Source: Aristolochia californica | Taxonomy: Eukaryota; Streptophyta; Magnoliopsida; Piperales; Aristolochiaceae | DNA length: 64,000 bases | Assembly: GCA_029961685.1 (NCBI GenBank) | Contig: JARWKL010000005.1 | Coordinates: forward strand, 992,001-1,056,000 | Direction of reading: 5' to 3' | Shown: piece after piece, positions 1-13,600 of the stretch | Layout: the number at the start of each line of letters is the position of its first letter | Position numbering within the stretch: the stretch's first letter is position 1 | The notes under the pieces: model-generated | What the model was told of the DNA's origin: nothing | The model's database searches: none | What the model saw: the letters and a program-made list of their open reading frames with translations, nothing else | Made by a program: the position numbers and the translations under genes

Positions 1-780
1 ACTAAGCACATCAGCCGTGAGAATCTTACTCTGGCAAGCGCTCCACATGGAAGAATTTTATCTTTGGAGGTGTGCAAAGACACCCTACAAAGTGGATATC
101 ATGCTCCCTTTACGTTGAATCCCAGCCATTAATGTAACTGTATGCAGATGAAACGGAAAATGTGCCGTTTTTGTCAGGTCACCAAATAAGCTTGTCCGCA
201 TCGGAAGGTCTCATTTTGACAGAATTCGAGTCCAATAAACTACTCGCTTCCAAGGCCTTGAGTCTGAAAGGCCCCTTCGAGGGTGCAGGTTTAGGCCCCC
301 CTCCCCCCCTCAAAAGCATCGGCAACTGACATCTCCCTTTGTGTAAAAAGGAGGAATAGATTCCTGAAGGAATTCCGCAAAGGCTCTTGCCTTGTCCACA
401 AATCATTCCAAAATTTAAGTGATCTACCATTTCCAACATAGAATGTACTGGTTGAGGAATTTTTTTGGAGAAGTGGGTACAATGATCTCCATATTGAGGA
501 CAGTCATCTCCGATTTCCACCAGACATCCACCTTGGAGAGTTCCAACCCAGCTTGACACGAATCATATCTTTCCATATATTAGAAGAATTAGTGTTGAAC
601 TTCCATAACCATTTAAAGAGCAAAACTTGGTTCATTTATTTTGTTTTCCGAATCCCCAGTCCACCCAATCTCTTTGGTAGACAAACTTCATCCCATCTGA
701 CCAGGTGATATTTAAATGTATCACTTGATCCCCTCCATAGATACCTTCTTTTCATCTTATTCAATGCTTTACATACAAAA
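1..780 (-). mobile_element. LINE (non-LTR retrotransposon) remnant, 3' part of ORF2
   Basis: Read on the minus strand from about 780 downwards, the sequence gives conserved pieces of a plant LINE ORF2 downstream of the RT core: HLVRWDEVCLPKRLGGLGIR (near 700-640), then FYVGNGRSLKFWNDLW (near 450-400), the usual lead-in to the zf-RVT region. The reading frame is interrupted by stops and shifts, so it is a fossil. It runs off the left edge of the window, so its 3' end and any target duplication cannot be seen. It lies antisense to the prolyl-tRNA synthetase gene on its right and probably sits in one of that gene's introns, because the first visible exon begins mid-protein at 1112. Seen: motifs and broken frame. 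Known: motif order in plant L1-type LINEs. Inferred: intronic position. Confidence 0.8.
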
Positions 781-1078
781 GTAGGGCAAGGCAAAAAGGA
801 CAAAACATAATTTGGGATGTTAGGTGATTGTTTTTGTTAAAATTGTGTTCAGGTCAACCCCAAATAAGTAGATATCTCTTCTCAAGTAATAAGCATGTGA
901 TCTTTATAATCCTAGATCTATGTTGAATGTTTTAACAATTTTCATCATTAGTATCTTTCAAGAATGTATGGTGTGTTGTTTAATTTGTTGGTTTCAAGTC
1001 AGTTTAAAGAGTCTGTTGTCTTGCATTAAAAGGCGCTGTTTCATTTGTTTTGAATGTTTTGATTTTTGTGTTAGCTAA

Positions 1079-2933
<1,855 letters not shown>

Positions 2934-5900
2934 CTAGGAAGTTGTACATGATTTCTTCTTCTGTAGGATATTTATCTGATTCTTTGGAGCTGAAGATCTA
3001 CGTTTCTCTTTTTTCTTGGCTCCACATCCAAAAGACTTTCTTTTGTAATTTTAGTCATTGTCAATTAGTGTTATTAGAAGAACATGTTGTATTTCACTCA
3101 AAAAATTATTTAGTGTCACTGAGAAAATTTAATATATATGCACTGTATAATCAGAAAAAGAAAATAAAAGTTTAGTTGTGCTCTATATATGTGCTACAAG
3201 AAAGAGCCCCTTCATTTGACAACAGTTCTAGACAAGAACAATTACTATAGTTTCCTTGTTATCCATGAGTTATTTGATTGCAATGCTGTAGCAAGTAACC
3301 GGATAATTGAGGCTAATGTTTTATATCCTTCTTAGTTATTGCTGAAAGGGGTCTAAGAACATTTGGCTTGAAATGGGTTTTACTTTATGTCATTATTTTT
3401 TTTGCAAGCAAGGTATTTACAGCTTACCGTGTGTGTGTGCCAATAGGAAACTAGAAGAAAATAGTCCAAACTATTTTTTTTTAGTATTTGTGCTGCTTTT
3501 AGGGGCTAAAAAATAATTTTCACCTGAGTTTCTCTTGTTCCAAAAAAGTTTGGGAGTAGGAGAAAATAAGTTTCTTATTCTTCAAATAAGAAACAGTAGG
3601 AAAATAAACCAAGAAGGTACAAATTTAAGAAAACCTATCAAAAGATAAGTTTTTAAACAGAAATTTTTTTAATGAAAAAATACATCAAAGTGAGAATGAG
3701 TTTTCTATTATTTTGTTTTCTTATAGCAGTACAAATGGTTCCTTAAGAACCATAAAAAGGATAGATGATTTCATTTACAAAACATCATTCTGGCTAGTTA
3801 TTCCCTAATTAGTCATCCCCATGATCAAATCCAGTCCCAGAATCTCTCTTGGCATGTACCCGATTTATTTATTTTTTTAGGGGGGGGGGGGAGACTTTAG
3901 AAGAAGTCCATTTGATTACTTTGAAGTCCCTTTGATAATTGTGTGTATGGGGCAGTCAAGAAAGGCTGAAAAGACCCTGTATGGGAGCTGCTTCTTTAAC
4001 ATGGGTCACATCTATGTCATCAGCAGGTTGATGGAAATTTCTCAAGACAGAGGATGGTTTTTCTATGCCTTCGCCCCAAACCCACTTGCTTTTGGAGATG
4101 CAGTTATCACATGACTTTTCAAGCAGGTTGGAAGGGGAAGGCCAGGTAAGGAATGGGTGGCTTAGTCTTAAAAGTTTTGTCTCCACCTTGTGGAAGAAGT
4201 TCTACCTAATCTTGGTCTGAATTTCTTCTGTGATGCTTTCAGAATTCTATTTTATTAACTCTGATATTAAAATAATTGATATATTTAAGAAAAAAAAAAG
4301 TTTTTAGGTATTTTTCTATTTTTTTCAATTATAAAATAATTATTAAAAAATATTATTAAGCTCTTTTAAAACTGCTTGCTGGTGCCAAACATGAAGTGGT
4401 CACTTGAGCTCCCAATATGCTTTATATGTGAAGGTACACAAGCTATATTTGATAGCTATCTTCTTTTGTCGGCAAAAAATGGAGGCAAACAAGATCAAAA
4501 GCATTTGATTTGTGGGAATGGTAGACATGAATGATTTTAGGTTTGAAATTTGTGTACTAGTGCCCTTTTTTGCTTTTCTCTTTAAAATTTACAATTTATT
4601 GCTTCCTTAGCTTTAGCTTTTGTCATTCTAATGGTTTTTCCTAACGATTGGATTAGTGAAGAAATAGGTAACAAACACCTTTGCAACATCTTTGACAATT
4701 TTAAAAGGCTATGTTGCCATTTGAAGTTTTAACCTAATTCAAAATTATTATCATTTCATAAAAATGGAATTTTTTTATTAGTTTAATAATAAATGTATAC
4801 CATCATTAGCTACAAAATAAATATATATTATATTTATAAATGAAAATAGTTTAAGCAAAAAAATTATAAATATATAGTATAGAGAATGACAAAACTTCTC
4901 CAAACTTTTAAGGAGCGAAAATGTTATTATTAATTGTTGTTACGTCTTAATTACCATAACCAGCTACTCTAATATCGATTTTTCTTTTGTAAAGGTAACT
5001 TGAACGGAGGTAACATTGCGGCGGCCTTTTTTAGTTTCTTTTTGAAAAAAAAAAGTTACCTTTTTTCGTTCGTTCTAGCGTTTGAGTGCCTCAGATGATG
5101 TTTTAATTTCTGAAAAAAAATGATTTCAAAATTTTACACAATTAAGTTGCTTATCTAGGGTAAATTACTTCAAATTTTTAAATTTCAAAAGAAGATTGAA
5201 ATGTTCGATTTAATCGAGTTTAATTTAACTAAGTCTCACTACTACTATTTTTCTACAAACCTTGTTACATACATTTTCTTCCACTCCCACTAACATTATT
5301 CCTAGGACAAACAATCTTTAGAGAAGATTCCTGATTTTTTTCCAAGTGGAGTGGCCTTTTTTCACTTGATTCACTCATGCACTTAGCCACCTACTTCCAT
5401 TTATGACCAACCATGCATCACCCAATCTTATGGAGAAAATTAACCCCAAATTAGGGTAGGCAAGCACTGTCACAAATGTCCAATCATGGTCTTGCAAGTA
5501 GCACCCTCTTCACAAAAGTGGAGAGCCACTAAAGAATTTGAGTATGACATGGTTTGCTTTTTTATTGGATGATGGAATAAAATGGACCCTTTGATCCAAT
5601 AACATTGGTTCCAACATGGGTACACAAAATGAATGGCCTAGATGAGAGTATAAAGCTCAAAAGTCTACCAACTTTTTAAAATGTGAAGTCCACCAATTTT
5701 ACTCAAAATAATTATTTTTTAATGTCGAATATGGATGGATTTTGTATTTTATCAAGCCATTGACTCTTCTCATAGGTGGGACCTAATTAATATGTTTAGT
5801 GGTCAACTTTGATCACTCACATCATTCAAGAATTATGAAAAGGAGATTTTGTCTTAAGAAACTAAAAAATAATTTTTTTCATATCATTACTAGAGAGAAA

Positions 5901-6480
5901 AAAACTAAACTCAAGTCGATATAAGTTAGGTGCACCCGTTTTTTAATGTAACTGTTTAAATTTACGTAAAATAATTTTAAAAATTGAAAATTAATTCAAG
6001 TCCATAAAAACTGGGTCCTTCCTTCCAATTTTAGTTTAACTGTTAATTTACATAAAATAACTTAAATCCTATTTTTTATATTTTTTCCTAAACTTTTTAT
6101 CCTTATATGAAAACATTAACCTATATTGCCCACATAATCGATGTTAACTATTTAAAAGAATAATTTTTATATAATATTGAAGCTTCCAATCCATACAACA
6201 TGCCTTATATAGATAATATTCTATGATGCAACTCTATGGAGTTGGTCCCATATAATATTTTATTTCACCTAATCCCAGGGAAAGAAGGAGAGAGAGAGAG
6301 AGAGTGACCGAGTTTTCATGAATTATCCACATCAGTTGAGGTTCCTTGTCAAAGCAAATATTCTATGTATCATTGTGATAGTTTTTTTTTTTGAATGGAT
6401 AGTGTGACTTGTAAGTGGAGCACCTGGTTTCCTTCAGTCTTCCCCACTACAAGCAATCCATTTCTCTCTTTCTTCTTTCT
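2934..6480. other. Gene-poor AT-rich intergenic region
   Basis: After the ProRS stop the first few hundred bases are presumably 3' UTR. Beyond that I see AT-rich sequence with homopolymers (an 11-G run near 3881-3891, several A/T runs) and a short (GA)n stretch near 6290-6303. The short open frames around 3930-4190 on both strands have no recognisable family and overlap each other, so I do not call them genes. Confidence 0.5.
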
Positions 6481-6689
6481 CTTGTATTATATGCATTTTT
6501 TTTCTCCTAATGCCACTTACTCAAGCTCACCATTCTCCCTATAAATGGATGACCCTTGTTCTAGGTTCATCCTCAAAGGCTCTTTGTAGTTTCACCTTCA
6601 TAAACATATTATCGTCGCAGAGAAGTCATCGTCTTCTTGCCAACAACTTCCTCCTTTGCTACTTGGTCTCGACAATTGGTATATCTATT

Positions 6690-6881
6690 GAGTGTGTTTT
6701 TCTTCCTAAGCAATTCTTTTGAACTCATTTCTTTCCTCTCCTATTCTCTTTTAGAGTGTGTTTTTCTTCCTAAGCAATTCTTTTGAACTCATTTCTTTCC
6801 TCTCCTATTCTCTTTTAGAGTGTGTTTTTCTTCCTAAGCAATTCTTTTGAACTCATTTCTTTCCTCTTCTTTTCTCTTTTA
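6690..6881. repeat. 64-bp tandem repeat, three copies
   Basis: A 64-base unit starting GAGTGTGTTTTTCTTCCTAA recurs at 6690, 6754 and 6818. The first two copies look identical and the third has a few substitutions near its end. The unit is pyrimidine-rich and no gene spans it. Confidence 0.9.
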
Positions 6882-6976
6882 GTCTTGCATTGAGCAATAG
6901 TTCATTCCATCAGTGTCAGATACCTAAAAACCGTATATTTATCTATTATAACGGGTCTATACTCCTCAATACATCA

Positions 6977-7122
6977 CATGATATCATCTTAACATACTAT
7001 ATCACTATAGAACAAACATTTTTATTTTTATTGCATTAGCTAAGCTCTTATACACCTCATGATATCATCTTAACATACTATATCACTATAGAACAAACAT
7101 TTTTATTGCATTAGCTAAGCTC
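6977..7122. repeat. 81-bp tandem duplication
   Basis: The segment beginning CATGATATCATCTTAACATA at 6977 is repeated at 7058, through to TTAGCTAAGCTC. The second copy lacks a small TTTTTA-type piece. It lies about 100 bp after the 64-bp triplication, so this spot has duplicated more than once. Confidence 0.85.
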
Positions 7123-8137
7123 CGCATGAGACTTTCTTCTTAAACCTAATCTCAATCGAGTCTCAACTAATGAGTTATTTGCATAAAACTATTGAGCGAG
7201 AGAAAGGAGAAAAGAAACCAAAAGAGAGGGTAACATCAGTTATTTTAAATACTTTTTTCTTCTAATAAAGGTATTCTCTTAGTGGATGTCTCAGTAGGAT
7301 ATGATCATCTTCCCAATAACCCTAGTCGGTTTTCCATGCAAGTTGGGAGAGGGGCCTGCCATGGAGAAAGATAAAGCAATCTTTGTGCATCAAAATGCAT
7401 GTATCAATGGTATTGGAGTAGAGATAGTTGAGTGCTTAGTTGAAGAGTCTTACTACAAGATCTTTGGCATATTTGGCAAGTACATAAAGTTAGGGTTTGT
7501 TTGGGGTAGTGGGATTGGAAATGTGACCATTGATGGAATCCTATGCAATCTTCGATTTGTGGACATGAGTCCCCTAGCATGAACACTTCTATAGTCTCCA
7601 TTCAAATAGTGTCTAGAGTGTTGGAGACAAGATTAAAAATAAAAATAAAAATTTAAATTTAAAAACAATGTTTTAAAATGAGGTTCGTTATTGTTGACCT
7701 GGGTCATTTGGAACTTGAGTCTTGTACTAGGGCTTTTGTGATCTATTTAATCGGTTTTAGAAATTGAAAAGGTTTATTCAAGTTATCGGTCCAACACTGA
7801 GGAAAATAAGTTGATTAGGGTTTTCTAGTTTTTTTTAGGAAAAGAAATTGAAAAAGGTGTTTTTAGGTTATTACTAACTTTATTTTTCTAATAAAAATAT
7901 TACAATTAGATTAAGTAATTTTACTTAATTAGCATATGATAGTTTTCTCTACGAGTACTTAATTATTATTTTTGTATAAATGTAGAAGAACAGCTCAATT
8001 TTGAATTTTTAAAGATAAATTAATTAATTATATGATTTTTAATATTTTTATAGATTATAATTTTTTATGTCTTAAGTTTTCTATGATTATTTGATGATTT
8101 TAAGCAGTTATTTACTGATTTTTATGCACCCTTTTAT
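7123..8137. other. Intergenic region upstream of the acid phosphatase
   Basis: AT-rich sequence. A 93-codon open frame at 7301-7582 (+) has no domain I recognise and no clear promoter or splice context, so it is not called. The remainder up to 8137 shows only A/T-rich low-complexity sequence and is probably distal promoter of the downstream gene. Confidence 0.4.
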
Positions 8138-8147
8138 TTATAAATAA
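8138..8147 (+). promoter_or_regulatory. Putative TATA box of the acid phosphatase gene
   Basis: TTATAAATAA lies about 60 bp before the ATG at 8204, a plausible spacing for a short leader. The surroundings are AT-rich, so chance occurrence is possible. Confidence 0.4.
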
Positions 8148-8203
8148 TATTTAAACAATAATACTTAGTCTGCTGGATACCAGGAACTGCAACTGAGAGT
8201 TCA

Positions 8204-9146
8204 ATGTCTACATTGATGAGGTCAGTCTGGAAGGTGTTTCTGTTAATGTTCATATCAGTCTTCTCCAAGACTACGGAGGGCAGGCACGTTTCCAGGCCGA
8301 GCTTTCCCATCGAAGGCCACTGCTTGAGCTGGAGAGTGAGCGTGGAGGCCAACAACGTCCTTGCATGGCGCTCCGTCCCCATCCAGTGCTTCTTCTACGT
8401 CGAACACTACATGCTCGGTGGCCAGTACGATCAAGAAGTTAGCACGGTCGTCCAGCAGATTTACCAGTACATGGCGGGCATAGTTCCCGGCGACGACGGC
8501 AAGGATGTTTGGATTCTCGACGTCGACGACACCTGCCTCTCTAATCTCTGTTACTATCAAGGAAAAAGATATGGGTATTGCAGATCCGTCCCCGTTTCAT
8601 TTTCCCTGCTTTCGTTCCAGGGCCTGTGTACAGGTGTTTGATGTATGGCCTATGAGAACATAAAAGTTTCTTTTGCAGGGTGGATCCGTTTGATTCCGTT
8701 GCTTTTAAAAATTGGGCGACGAGAGCGAGATGCCTTGCAATTCCAGCCGTCCTTGGCTTGTTTGAGAGATTGGTTGACAGTGGCTTCAAGGTCATTCTTC
8801 TCACAGGAAGAGATGATGAGACACTGGGCAAGCCAACCATTCAGAATCTAGAGAACCAGGGCTTTGTTGGGTATGAAAGAATCATACTAAGGTATGCAGC
8901 TACATTGCCACAATTCTTTTCTTCTCATGTAATCATTTGTTTCACAGCAAGTTTTTGTTGTGTATCAGGAAATCTGAATATAAAAGCAAGGGAGCTGTGT
9001 TCTTCAAATCTGAAATGAGGAAACAGTTGGCTGCAGAGGGGTATAGAATCAGGGGAAATGTGGGAGACCAGTGGAGTGACCTGCAGGGAGACTTTGTGGG
9101 TGATAGAACGTTTAAGCTTCCAAATGCCATGTATTTTGTTCCCTGA
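8204..9146 (+). CDS. HAD-superfamily acid phosphatase / vegetative storage protein-like
   Basis: Secreted or vacuolar acid phosphatase of HAD subfamily IIIB, related to plant vegetative storage proteins. Such proteins hydrolyse phosphomonoesters and may also store nitrogen. Three exons (8204-8574, 8679-8891, 8969-9146) join in phase to 253 residues, a normal length. Residues 1-26 look like a signal peptide with a hydrophobic core (VFLLMFISVF). The catalytic motifs are all present: motif I DVDDTCLSN (nucleophile and acid Asp, plus Thr), motif II in ILLTGRD, the Lys of KSEMRKQL, and motif IV GNVGDQWSDLQGDF. The ending PNAMYFVP is typical of the family. Unlike soybean VSPs that lost the nucleophile, the first Asp is kept here, so I infer an active enzyme. 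The intron acceptors at 8678 and 8968 fix the frame. Confidence 0.93.
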
Positions 9147-9568
9147 GCAGGGATACTGTTGAGGGCAACTCCATTGGTCAAAGGCCTTATTGGAGGGTTC
9201 TCACCAAATAAACGAGCTGATTCATATATTAGGACATATACATAAGATTCTGAAGTTGTTGATGCATGAAAGAAGGTGCTTCAACCAACACAATGGTCCA
9301 TAGTGATTGTAACAGACAAATATGCAATGAATTTTCATGTATACCTTACCAAGGCAATACTGCACCTCACATGTCTGTATCTCTTGTAGGGGTATCCTCT
9401 CATGGGTAAATGTTATTTGACAGCCCATGATTAATAGTGATATAATGATAGTAAATATTTTTGTTGTGAATTTTGGGAAGTTGATTGGGATCTTCTGCAA
9501 GTTATCTTAAATTCTTTAGAATTTTGGCAGGAGATGAAAGGATTGGTACCAAGTTAGCAATCCTGTCC
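9147..9568. other. 3' flank of the acid phosphatase gene
   Basis: Probable 3' UTR followed by unremarkable AT-rich sequence. I see no further gene. Confidence 0.4.
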
Positions 9569-10020
9569 TCCTCCTCTATATGGTCTTTCTACATTAACAG
9601 GGAGCCCCCCTCCTCTATGTGATCTTTCTACATTAACAGGGAGCCCCCCTCCTCTATATGATCTTTCTACATTAACAGGGAGCCCCCCTCCTCTAAATGA
9701 TCTTTCAACATTAACAGGGAGACCCCCTGCTCTATATGATCTTTCTACATTAACAGGGAGGCCCCCTCCTCTATATGATCTTTCTACATTAACAGGGAGC
9801 CCCCCTCCTCTATATGATCTTTCTACATTAACAGGGAGCCCCCCTCCTCTATATGATCTTTCAACATTAACAGGGAGACCCCCTGCTCTATATGATCTTT
9901 CTACATTAACAGGGAGCCCCCCTCCTCTATATGATCTTTCAACATTAACAAGGAGCCCCCCTCCTCTATATGATCTTTCAACATTAACAGGGAGCCCCCC
10001 TCCTCTATATGATCTTTCTG
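9569..10020. repeat. 39-bp minisatellite, about 11.5 copies
   Basis: Unit of 39 bases containing CTCTATATGATCTTTC, ACATTAACAGG and a C-rich run. Variants include TACATT versus AACATT and CCTCCTC versus CCTGCTC. Two AACATT/CTGCTC units sit in matching positions, which points to a higher-order block. The period is divisible by three, so the minus strand stays open for 165 codons and reads as a 13-residue repeat (ERSYRGGGLPVNV). I know of no such protein, and I see no start context or splice sites, so I treat the open frame as a by-product of the repeat. Confidence 0.9.
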
Positions 10021-10665
10021 CAATTGAATCAGTTGAACTAAACCTTACCACCTTTTAACTTGCCAAACTAATTTTAATTATATTAGGTATTACTATAATG
10101 ATATTAGATAAGATGGGCAATTGTTCATAATCTTTTTAAAAAATATAAATTGGAAGTCAGCTGAATTTAATCTACAATGTTTTGTTTATGAACTGAATGC
10201 TTTAAAGGTGGCAGACTTTGTCAATAGTGAAATATAGTGTTTTTTACAAGGTGTTGCCTGTAGTATCACTTTATCTAAAACTTTAAAAAATGGCCCATTG
10301 GGCCGAAACAGAATGCAGCCTACAATGGGCCCGACTTAAAAAGTGGGTCTTCAAGCTATGAAAAACCAGTGGGACCGTTTTATCAACGGCTGTGATCATC
10401 TTTAAAATCTCAAACTAAAAGCCACGTGCACGGCCACAAGTGGACAGAGTCACACGATTCCGTGCAGCTCTAGAATCATTTATTTTCCTAAACCTGTAGT
10501 AAGCTGGATTCGTGCTTGTTTGATTTGATTGTATGGTTGGTTTTTGTTTGCCTTCCCGATCTCTGTCTCTCGTATCCAAAACAGAGAACGGGAGAAGAAA
10601 GGGTAAAAAGGGTGCCTTGATTCCGACAAAAAATCTTTTGAGGTGCTCGTTTTGTTGGAGCGAAG
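10021..10665 (+). promoter_or_regulatory. Promoter/leader of the V-ATPase E gene (site II elements, G-box)
   Basis: The palindromic GGCCCATTGGGCC (10292-10304) and ATGGGCCCG (10325-10333) are clustered TGGGCC/Y site II elements. These are typical of plant housekeeping and ribosomal or mitochondrial genes. A CACGTG G-box lies at 10423-10428. The ATG is at 10666. No clear TATA box is visible, which fits a housekeeping promoter. The motifs are seen; their function here is inferred. Confidence 0.55.
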
Positions 10666-13600
10666 ATGAACGACGCCGATGTGTCGAAGCAGATCCAACA
10701 GATGGTCAGGTTCATCCGCCAGGAAGCGGAGGAGAAAGCTAGTGAGATCTCTGTTTCAGCTGAAGAGGTGATTGTTTGCTCTTCGTTCTTGGGTTTCTGT
10801 TTATTTTATAAATTTGGGTCGTTGCGTTTTTTTGTTGATGAACCGGTGTGATGCAGATCATGGTTGTTTTTCATTTCTGTTGTTATTGTATATAGGTAAT
10901 TTTGTTTAATCCTAAAAACGGGGAAGTTTGCGTTTTCCTTTGTTTTTGCCTAATTGTTTGGGTTACTGACTCGAACCCACATTTTATGGGTTCTGTCCTC
11001 CGGTTATGGTCTTGTTACTGGTACGATTTCCTTTTTGGAGCAGCTAAGCTTATATTGCTGAAGTGTATTTCCTTGTTCGTGTTCAAGGTTGGGATCCTTT
11101 ACGACGAACTTATCTAATCATTTTGTGTCTTCTGTGATGTACTCATTTAGTATTGGACTGGTTCAATTTTTCTTAATTGACGTAAATAAACTAAGTGTTT
11201 AGAAGAAACACTTTGAAAATGTCTTTGCTTCCCGCTGAATTTCCACTCTTGGTTTATTCGAATCTCCGTTCAGTTAGAGTTCATTATTTTTGACGGAGGT
11301 TGGTGGACCAAACTCTTACTAAAGTTGATATTCAGTGGATATACGCTTGTTAGTATTGAATTTATTATCAAAGGACTCGACTGAGCCTACAGCCCTGTAA
11401 TATGGTCTAGCTCTGATAGTTGTGATGAAAGAACCTGGTTTCCCTCATCTTGAACTATTTGGTAATTTCTGGTGAGTAATGACCTTGAAATTCATAGTAT
11501 GGTTGAGTGCCAACTTTTTGGAGTCCTCAAACCTGACCACATTCAATAGATTGTACACGTGTATCGCTACATGGCTCATGTATGTGGTTGTGCATGAGGT
11601 GCCTGAGAAGTACAGTGTCTTCAATAAGTGGGTTTATCCATTCAATCCAAGACAGACTTGCTAAATCTTTCCACAAAAGGGTTCAGTTTCCAAATTTTTT
11701 TCTGAGATTACTGAGGTTCTTTGTTGCAGAATAACAGATCATTTGGGTCTGGAAATGAAACAGAATTAATAAGTTTTATTTTAGTCCCCAGTTTCCTTGT
11801 GATTGTGTACATACATCAAAGTCAAATTTGCTTTTTGAAATTCTTTTCTCAAAGGCAAGTCTTAGTTTCATGTTGAAGTTCATTTGAAAACATGATGATC
11901 TTATGTTTAAGGAAAAAAGATGTGTAAGGGTAAGGATGTGAATGTCATGTGACTGTTTATCCATATTTCTGAACCACTTTGCTTTCTCTGCAGGAATTCA
12001 ACATTGAAAAATTGCAACTAGTTGAGGCTGAAAAGCGAAAGATCCGCCAAGAGTATGAACGGAAGGAAAAGCAGGTGGAAGTTCGCAAAAAGATGTTAGT
12101 GATTGTTCTCCTATTGTTGACATATTTTTTCCACCACTATAATGACAAAAGCAGTAGTTGGAATCTTGAAATCCAGTAAGAGAATCAAATTTGAGAATAT
12201 TTTACAGAAAATCATAGCATAGTATCTATATTAGGGCTTTGCACAGTATTTTTTAGAGAACGTCCTTTTAGATTCGGTAAAACGTTCTTTTGATTAATTT
12301 GACTATGGTTACTTGACCATTTTACTGCAATCTTTTATGTATGTTGCTTCCTTTTGGATATGTATTTCTCAAACATTCTATTATTCAATTTTCAAGGAGG
12401 TTTGGTGGGGACCCCAGTATACCCTTCAGGCCCTAGTATGGTTGAAATTACTTTTAGAAATTATTTTATTTTATTTTATTTTTAATTTATCTTTCTTGAT
12501 TTTATAGATTTGATCAGATAGTGATCTTATCTATTTTGAATTTTAAATTTTAAAATTTCTCATTCCCAACTCTTCTCTCTTTCTCTCTACTTTCTTCCTT
12601 CTCTTTCTAATTCCGGCAATTAACCGACATTTGCATATGTCTATTAAAATTTGCTCCTTGTCCCGCATTAAGGTTGACTGTCAACACTTTCTGTAAGATG
12701 CATATGAAAGTAGTTTTATTGCCTCTGAAGGCTGGCAGATCGAATTGAGCGGTTGTAAGACTCTCAATAAATGATAGTCCCACATACATGATGAGGCAAA
12801 TGCTGAAGAGCTCACCAATGAGAGTTCTGTGAATAACAGCTCTCTATGGGGTAGGAAAAAAATGATTCTATTTTTAGAGTATGAACTACATGGATACATT
12901 TATCAATCCGTCAGATCGTTCTTGGATTATGTGCTTGAATCTTTAAATTCTTTGGTCTACAATTTCTTTCAAGTATTAATCCATCTGATTTGGTTTTGCA
13001 ATATGAGAAATGAAAAAAAAAAATTGACTTAACTTGCTTTGCAGTGAGTATTCAATGCAGCTCAATGCATCCCGTCTTAAAGTTTTGCAAGCCCAAGATG
13101 ATCTTGTGAATTCAATGAGGGAAGCTGCTGCAAAGGAACTTCTACATGTCTCAAAAGACTCAAAAGCATATGCAAAGCTTCTAAAGGATTTAATTGTTCA
13201 GGTAATGTTGTCTTGTGATGCTTTTAGTGGTAATGATAGATGTGGTCCTCCAAGCCAGACACCCACTAAGAATGTTATTGCTTAGAAATGACATTGTTGA
13301 AAATCTTTATCTGGGAATTGCTATTGTGGAGTTCTGCCTGTTCTGAATGTGATAATTCTACCTTATAAACATAAGTAATATGGTGGAAAGAGAATTCTTA
13401 CCTAAAGGAAGCAAAATCCCATTGCACCCTACTTAGTGGAATTCTTTTTTTTTTCTTCCCTCCAATGGAGGATTTACATGCTATCTGCTATGGGGAAAAC
13501 TCATTCCAAACATATCATTCGTATTTAACAGACTACCGATGTTGCAAAGCTGGTGGCCTGAGTACTTTATTTAGGAACAGCTTACAAGTATGAAATAAGT

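Noticed and set aside
3956..4186. Overlapping short frames on both strands near 4 kb
   Set aside because: Mutually overlapping, no homology recognised, and no splice structure that would link them to a gene.
7301..7582. 93-codon open frame upstream of the acid phosphatase
   Set aside because: No recognisable domain, no promoter context and no conserved composition; chance frames of this size are common.
9554..10051. 165-codon minus-strand open frame as a repeat-protein gene
   Set aside because: The frame stays open only because the 39-bp period is a multiple of three; I see no promoter, splice or start support, and no family.
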